From Thalassia testudinum (lineage: Eukaryota; Streptophyta; Magnoliopsida; Alismatales; Hydrocharitaceae), in assembly GCA_037157565.1 (NCBI GenBank), contig JAZHRO010000073.1, positions 20,032,501 through 20,096,500 of the forward strand: a stretch of DNA of 64,000 nt, in the 5' to 3' direction. Positions 58,701 to 64,000 of the stretch are shown here, in pieces (the stretch's first letter is position 1; every line of letters starts with the position of its first letter). A model generated the notes under the pieces. That model did not search any database. It was not told the origin of the DNA and worked only from the letters and a program-made list of their open reading frames with translations. Position numbers and translations under genes: made by a program.

Positions 58701-60811
58701 TTTCCACACCTATCCATGCACCCTGAAAGGAAGAAAGAAAGAAAAAAAATGAACTCACCTTCCTCTGTTGTCTTCGTTGCTACGTTCGTCGTTGTACGTC
58801 ACTCGCTCATCCTCCCTCTCTCCCATTCTCCCTCCCCTTTACTCGCTTTCTCTCTTTCTCTCTCTTTCTCTTTCTCAAGCATGAGGGAAGGGAAGTTGTG
58901 GCAACATGGATTCTTTGCATGGCTTAGGGTGGGGAGAGAAGAAAGTGGGTATTAGGCTTAGGAAAGAAAATAAAATAAATGATTAGGAATGGAGGGTTAG
59001 GATCAGGAAATGTTTTCTTTTTTTTAACTTTCCATAACCATGCGTACTTCTTGAAATTGGGTCAAACGTACTCCAATTCTTGCAAAATGCAAGAAAAGGA
59101 ATTCGATAAAATTTGTGGATTTTCAAACAAAGGTTCTTTACACAAAACAATTTCAAAGGCGAGCTACATGAGGGTTTTTTCACTATTCACACGAGTTTCA
59201 CGTAACCGAGGTCCAATTAACGTACAAAACATATTATTAGAATCCTCGTGACATCAGAAAGATAATCGTACTTTCGGTTGCAAAAATGAACAATACATGG
59301 GTTTCTACTTCGATTATGCGTTTCTAATTTTTGTAAGCTCTAATTTACACACGACAAGCGTCAACAAGTTCATCTTAGCATGCTTAAGTCCAAAATGACT
59401 CTAAAATCTATGTTTGGGGCTTTACATATAAGATGGTTTCTTGATGTGCTACTGAATCCTCTAAATCATTTAGTTCTCCAAAATCAACACAGATCAGGTT
59501 TATTCATGTTGACTAAGTACGTTACCTTATTCATACTAAGAGATCTAATTCGTGCACAAAAAAAATAATGCTAATTCTTATTCCGATAAAATATAACTCA
59601 TTAATTACATTATTTAGGTAGCTTTTGAATGATGCACACATTCCAACAAATACTAGGATTTTAGGGTGGTCCACGCATCAGTCCTCTTCACTGTTAGGAT
59701 TTCCATGATCTCAAGTCATAAATAAATCCACTGTAAAATCTTTTTACATACTAGGTAACTCAATCCTTACGACGTAATCGGTCCTGAACCTATCAAACTT
59801 AATTTTAAGTCATTTCCTAAAGGTGGCACAACCCAAACGATTAACTGTATGATCTCCAACCACTAGTTAACTAATACAAGTGACAGCACATTATTTTGTT
59901 GTATACAAATTTGTACAACAATTTTAAAACAAGAATAGTATCACAATAGCAATTGATTGTTCAGCATAATTAAGGTTTGTTGCGAGGTTAATTGCCCACA
60001 TAAGCATAGTTGAATATCTAATTTTCTATGGAATAGCTTCATAAGCATTAGACCTATGGTAGACTTCCAATGATGATCGGGTTAACAAGAACGTAAGTCA
60101 GTGGTACAGAATTTGCAAATTTACCACTGCTAATTGAATAGTGTTTTGCTGGACATGTAAACTTGTGTTGAGTTAAAAGTAATTAAATTTCTACCGAAAG
60201 AAGAATGATGACAGAGAAGCAAAAAGTACGGGCACGCCCCGTACCAGGCAGTTAAGGTGATCAGGCATCTTCAATCCGTCTTTCTTCTACGATGTCAATG
60301 TACCAACTGTCAATGATTCGTCAAAATAATTCTCTAGTCTGGTAAATGTCATTTGACCGCTAATATAGTTCAACCAGGTAAAAGTTAAAATGCCAAATAA
60401 CTACACCCAGTCCGAATTACGACCTAACAAATTCCGAACAATAATCTTTCCCATTTAGCGTGATAAACCGTCTAGAGTGATCAAGGTATGGGATATTTAA
60501 AGCAAAATTAAACCACAAGATCCAAGATCTCAACCTACCTGTTAAGAATAAAAAAAGCTATACTCAGATTACCCAGCACAAACTCAAGATAGAAAACACA
60601 AGAAGACCAAAACAACAATCAGCAACGTCTGCAAAATAATGGAAGTTAGCTAGACTAACGGAAAGGGACGTACACATGTAAATTTTGATCGTCAAGTGGG
60701 CAATGTAATCCAAGGGGTGAGTGGGTTTGAGTGGTTAGGATTTGATCATCCACGTTGGCTTTCAACCTTAGGCCCAAAAGCCTCTTTCCTATTCTACTGC
60801 CCACTTGGATG
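55703..60811. other. Non-coding region, probably decayed retroelement sequence
   Basis: No frame here has recognisable content. A minus-strand CTATAAAAAGAGC near 55840-55852 in a leader-like context, and the general composition, suggest remnants of further LTRs, but no pair of ends or target duplication could be fixed. The CT-rich part 58180-58880 includes a (CTT)n microsatellite at about 58641-58675 that creates long spurious frames. From 59570 to 60811 the sequence looks like ordinary AT-rich intergenic DNA. Confidence 0.4.
58641..58675. repeat. CTT microsatellite
   Basis: About twelve CTT units within a wider CT-rich tract. Confidence 0.9.
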
Positions 60812-61480
60812 TAGGGATGTAAATTTTGGTAAATTTGATATGAATATGATCTAATTTGATTTAAAAAGAATGCATAAAATATAATCCAAACCTAGCCAGA
60901 TTCGGGTATGAATTTTATTAAAAAACTTCTGAATTTGGATACCAGTGCGAATATGAATTTATACCCAGCTACTTGAATATCCAAATAAAATTCTTATTAA
61001 TCTGAGATATATATAAGTCACATCATAAATACCTAAATCTATCTTATGATTTTCTTCATAATTTTGAAGATTTAGAGTGCCGTTGAAACTTCTATTAAAT
61101 ATTTATTTTAGGTATGTAAATATTTTATTTGAATTGTACTTATATTTTATTTTTCTTTATATAAATTTTTTTAATAATTTTAGTGAAAATCAATAAAATT
61201 GAAGTTGTTCAAGTTCTTATAGTTCTAATTTGTTAAAAATAAGCAATTAATTAATAATATTATAGGTTTTTTTTTCTTTAACTCTGGATCATAATTTGAT
61301 TATAAGATAAATTTATAAATGAGTACTTGATAAGCAAATTGATATGTGATGGACATGGATATGAATTTGAATTTTTATATCTAATAGGTAAATAGATATG
61401 ATATAAATGTAAATTTTGTAAATAGATATAGGTATGGATTTAGTTAAATCCCATTCAAATCTGACCCATTTGCATCACTA
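60812..61480. mobile_element. hAT-type MITE (669 bases)
   Basis: The left end TAGGGATGTAAATTTTGG and the reverse complement of the right end TAGTGATGCAAATGGGTC form imperfect terminal inverted repeats extending to ATTTGA. Flanks CTTGGATG (60804-60811) and CTTAGATG (61481-61488) are an 8-bp duplication with one change, as for hAT elements. The interior is AT-rich, has no transposase and holds repeated GATATGAATTTGAAT-like words. Confidence 0.8.
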
Positions 61481-61792
61481 CTTAGATGCTTTAGGCTCAT
61501 ATTTTAGACCTGCAAGACGCCACCATACCATCGAAGACTCCATCTTTTTGGGCACCATCGTTCCCTGAGATCCCTTGCGACCAGCAGTTTTGAGCAAAGA
61601 TCTCAGATCAACACCGTTACTAAGTGTATATGTGATAAACTTACGCGATGGTTTATCAAGTTCCATAATAAACAAACTTGCTTCCGCATTTTGTGCTTTT
61701 CCACCAAAGCCTTTTAAGGTATCCTCGACAACATGTCCATGAAACCTTATGGAGAAACAAACGTATTGGACATTAAGAAACAAAACATTCAT
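61478..61792 (-). pseudogene. Unidentified exon-like frame truncated by the MITE
   Basis: The 104-residue frame has ordinary protein-like composition from about residue 16: FHGHVVEDTLKGFGGKAQNA, MELDKPSRKFITYTLSNGVD, PKKMESSMVWWRLAGLKYEP. A splice-acceptor-like TTTGTTTCTCCATAAG precedes the FHGH part, so this may be a terminal exon. The stop after KASK comes from the MITE. Before insertion the frame would have read a few residues further (WAVE) to a stop at about 60795. I do not recognise the family, and no partner exon is seen upstream. Confidence 0.45.
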
Positions 61793-62019
61793 CTTCCTGC
61801 GATGTCAACCGCTACTATAAGGAAACCAGATTCTATTATGATCACAGTTACCCATCACAGACTCGAGATAGACACAGGAAGATGAACAGAACAGACACAG
61901 ACACAGACTCTGCGCCCACCCCAAAAATCAATCAGATAACCTTGTGACCAGTTATACGAACAAACCCACAGACACCACCACCATCATCATCTAAAGTCTT
62001 TTCACCAATTCAATTCAAT
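61793..62019 (-). other. Probable 3' flank/UTR of the HSP90 fragment
   Basis: Short non-coding stretch following the HSP90 stop codon. It contains CAATTCAATTCAATTCAA just after the stop and no further frame. It also bridges to the exon-like frame on the same strand. Confidence 0.4.
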
Positions 62020-62887
62020 TCAATCAACTTCCTCCATCTTGCTCTCGGCGTTGCCCTCCCCAAGGGCAGGCATCTCCACCTCATCCCCTGTGCTCTCCTC
62101 TTCATCAATGCTCAAACCCAACTTCAGCATCCTGTGAATCCTCCCAATAAAGGTGTTGGGATAGTCCAGGCTGAAACCCGATGCCAGCAGAGCAGTCTCG
62201 AAGAGCAGCAGCACCAGGTCCGTCACCGACTTGTCGTTGTGGTCAGCCTCGGCCCTCTTCCTGAGCTCCTCCATTATCCCACTATCCGGGTTGATCTCCA
62301 TCGTCTTCTTGCTCGACATGTAGGAGCTCATTCGGTTATCCCGCAACGCCTCTGCCTTCATGATCCTCTCCATGTTGCCCGTCCACCCGTATTCGCCAGT
62401 GACCAGGCAGCAAGGTGAGTCGACAATGCGAACCGACACCACCACCTTCTCCACCTTATCACCGAGTATGTCCTTGATGATCTTGCACAGCCCCTCGAAC
62501 GCGGCCTTCTTGTCCTCCTTGCGCTTCTCCTCCTCCGCCGTGTCCTCCAGCTTCAGCCCCTCCTTAGTGGCGGAGACGAGCTTCTTCCCGTCGAACTCCT
62601 TGCGCTGTCCGACGGCATACTCGTCGATGGCGTCCACCATGTAGAGCACTTCGTAGCCCTTCTTCTTCAGCCTCTCGAGGAAGGGAGAGTTCTCGACGGC
62701 CTGCTTGCTCTCCCCGGTGATGTAGTATATGTCCTTTTGTCCCTCCTTCATCCGTGTGACGTAGTCCTTCAAGCTGGTCATCTCCTCGCCGCTCTTGGTG
62801 GAGTGGTACCGGGGGAGGATGGCGAGCTTGGCCCTGCTCTGGCTGTCCTCGTGGACACCCCACTTGAGGTTCTTGGAGAAGGCCTCG
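62020..62887 (-). pseudogene. HSP90: Cytosolic HSP90, C-terminal 289 residues only
   Basis: HSP90 is an ATP-dependent chaperone dimer of about 700 residues. This frame begins at [20 protein letters not shown] in the middle domain and runs uninterrupted through [53 protein letters not shown] and [12 protein letters not shown] to the C-terminal MEEVD (62023-62037), the docking motif for TPR co-chaperones that marks the cytosolic form. The N-terminal ATPase domain is missing. Some conserved positions are changed ([22 protein letters not shown]). The upstream frame extension to 63120 is in LTR-like sequence and not part of the gene. High G/C at third positions suggests recent function. Confidence 0.9.
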
Positions 62888-62919
62888 TGTAACGAATGTG
62901 TGCCCCAGTCGTCTTTTAA

Positions 62920-63009
62920 GACGTCTGGGAGGTGGCCCAGACGTCGGACAAGACGTCTTGGATCACAACCAGACGTCTGATAAGACGTCTGGGATCGTTT
63001 ACAGACGTC
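62920..63009. repeat. GACGTC palindrome array, cluster 1 (20/12-bp spacing)
   Basis: Exact GACGTC at 62920, 62940, 62952, 62972, 62984 and 63004. Successive distances are 20, 12, 20, 12 and 20. Most cores sit in the larger palindrome CAGACGTCTG. GACGTC is the C-box type of ACGT core bound by plant bZIP factors. Confidence 0.9.
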
Positions 63010-63460
63010 TGAAAATCCGTTATTTTCGACACACGCGAGTCGCCTGCGCGCCTGAGCGCGCAGACCGCATATTCCCTCTTTTTTTTTTTTTTCTCCCTGC
63101 GGCTGCAGGCGGCCTGCCACCTCCTCTCTCCTCCTCGCGCGGCCTTAAAAGGGCCACGCCTCCCCTCCCGTCTCCACAGTCTCCTCCTTCTTCTCCTTCC
63201 TGTGCACGAGAGCGAGCGGACGCGAGGGCGGCAGCGACGGCCGCAGTGAGCGCGGAGGTGCGGCGTGCGAGGGCGGAGCTCTGCCGTGAGGGCGAGCTCG
63301 CCGGAGCGGCTTGGCCGGCTGGCGGAGGGCGCAGGGGGCGCGGAGCGACGCGGAGAGGGACCTGCTGCGGTCTGAGCAGCAGGAGTGCGAGGTGCGACGC
63401 GGGCGGCGTCGCGAGCGGAGGCCGAGCAGGGTTCTGATTCTAGAAAAATTTCCAGAATCA

Positions 63461-63800
63461 GACGTCTGGATTGATAGACAGACGGCAAGGTCGACGTCTG
63501 TAAGATCATACAGACGTCTGAAAGGTGAGTTTTCCGCCTTCTTCTTCCTTCTTGTCGATTGACCGTACTGAGGGAGGGGGTTGGCTATGCGCAGGTTCGC
63601 TGATTCGCCATCCTTTGCAAATCAGACGTCTGGAAGTTGTACCAGACGGCGGGAGTGACCTACAGACGTCCGTGTGGACCACCGGACGTCTGGGGTATAG
63701 GACAGACGTCCCCGCAGACTTGTGGACGTCTGGGAAACCACGCTGAACAGGTAATTCTCTGATCCACCGTTTAAGACGTCTGGAAGGAGTTCCAGACATC
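63461..63800. repeat. GACGTC palindrome array, cluster 2 (20-bp phased)
   Basis: Exact GACGTC at 63461, 63493, 63513, 63625, 63665, 63685, 63705, 63725 and 63775, with one-base variants at 63481 (GACGGC), 63645 (GACGGC) and 63795 (GACATC) filling the gaps. The distances become 20, 12, 20; then 20 five times; then 20. The 14-base spacers often begin TGG and end CCA or ACA, extending the symmetry. Confidence 0.9.
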
Positions 63801-64000
63801 TGATTTTGCACAGTATCGTCTTTTTCGACCCGTTTAGGGCCCGTTCGGGCTCCGTTTTCCGCGATTCGAGTTGCGTTCGTTTCAGAATTAATTCCTCTAC
63901 CCGTCTCCAGTAGCTATACACTGTTTTGAGACACTCCTTGTGTTTGATCCTTGTGATAGGACCTCGTTCGGTTGCAGTCTTGAGAGTCGCGGAGGCACGC

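Larger units (their letters stand above)
62888..64000 (+). mobile_element. Putative LTR retrotransposon end inserted in HSP90 (continues beyond window)
   Basis: HSP90 similarity stops at the codon before EAF, and the plus strand then reads TGTAACGAATGTGTGCC, a plausible TG-type LTR start. A promoter-like CCTTAAAAGGGCC lies at about 63145, within a G/C-rich block (63020-63440). Two clusters of GACGTC palindromes flank that block. No coding similarity is found and the right end is outside the window, so class and orientation are inferred. The alternative is that HSP90 was captured by a larger element. Confidence 0.45.

Noticed and set aside
58176..58955. Leu/Ser-rich frames around the CTT repeat
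   Set aside because: They are driven by the CT-rich tract and microsatellite; no domain or splice structure is supported.
62888..63120. N-terminal extension of the HSP90 frame up to 63120
   Set aside because: It is translated GACGTC repeat and G/C-rich LTR-like sequence with no similarity to HSP90, which normally has a long N-terminal ATPase domain here.
62898..63509. Overlapping Arg/Ala-rich frames on both strands in the G/C-rich block (179 and 197 residues)
   Set aside because: They come from high G/C content with no domain and occur on both strands at once.

Overview
This window is eukaryotic, plant nuclear DNA. It is almost entirely nested transposable elements, with one recognisable host-gene remnant near the right end. 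The evidence for a plant is Athila/Tat-type Ty3-gypsy LTR elements with tRNA-Asp-like primer sites, a FAR1-type Mutator-like element carrying a Ulp1 protease, a plant L1 LINE with a zf-RVT domain, and a cytosolic HSP90 tail ending in MEEVD. The HSP90 piece has many G/C third codon positions, which hints at a monocot; the species cannot be named from this.

Layout, outermost to innermost. (1) Bases 1-3860 are the 3' end of an element, here called A0 (+), inserted into the 5' LTR of a second copy, A. (2) A (+) runs 3861-55702. It has a primer-binding site at 4723, a decayed gag and protease, an acidic open frame where pol would be expected, and a 3' LTR starting at 31238. No reverse transcriptase or integrase belonging to A is visible. 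(3) Three elements sit in the body of A, each with its own target-site duplication (TSD): N (7340-14586, minus, TSD CCCTC), an L1 LINE (16801-21851, minus, 18-bp TSD) and a MULE (22635-30276, 9-bp TSD ATTAATATT). (4) B (32809-55656, minus), a relative of N, is inserted in the 3' LTR of A. (5) C (34002-47153, minus) is inserted in the left LTR of B. It is the only copy with gag, protease, RT, RNase H and integrase. (6) Solo LTR D (35644-37123) lies inside the left LTR of C. Solo LTR E (48419-50769) lies inside B. The deepest stack is A > B > C > D.

C, N and B share LTRs, leader and 3' non-coding sequence. N and B carry a tyrosine/proline-rich then acidic reading frame instead of gag-pol, so they look like non-autonomous partners of a C-like element. 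The MULE has convergent genes: a Ulp1-like protease with a polyglutamine minisatellite on the plus strand, and a FAR1-type transposase on the minus strand. It also holds several blocks of CCGGTG-centred repeats.

To the right, 55703-60811 is non-coding and probably decayed retroelement sequence. A 669-bp hAT-type MITE (60812-61480, 8-bp TSD) has cut the end of a small unidentified exon-like frame. The C-terminal 289 residues of HSP90 (62020-62887, minus) stop abruptly where an LTR-like sequence begins (62888 onward). That sequence carries 15 GACGTC palindromes with striking 20-bp spacing, and solo LTR E carries a weaker version of the same design. I consider this phased palindrome array the most interesting unexplained structure. 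Essentially all coding frames in the window are broken or partial.
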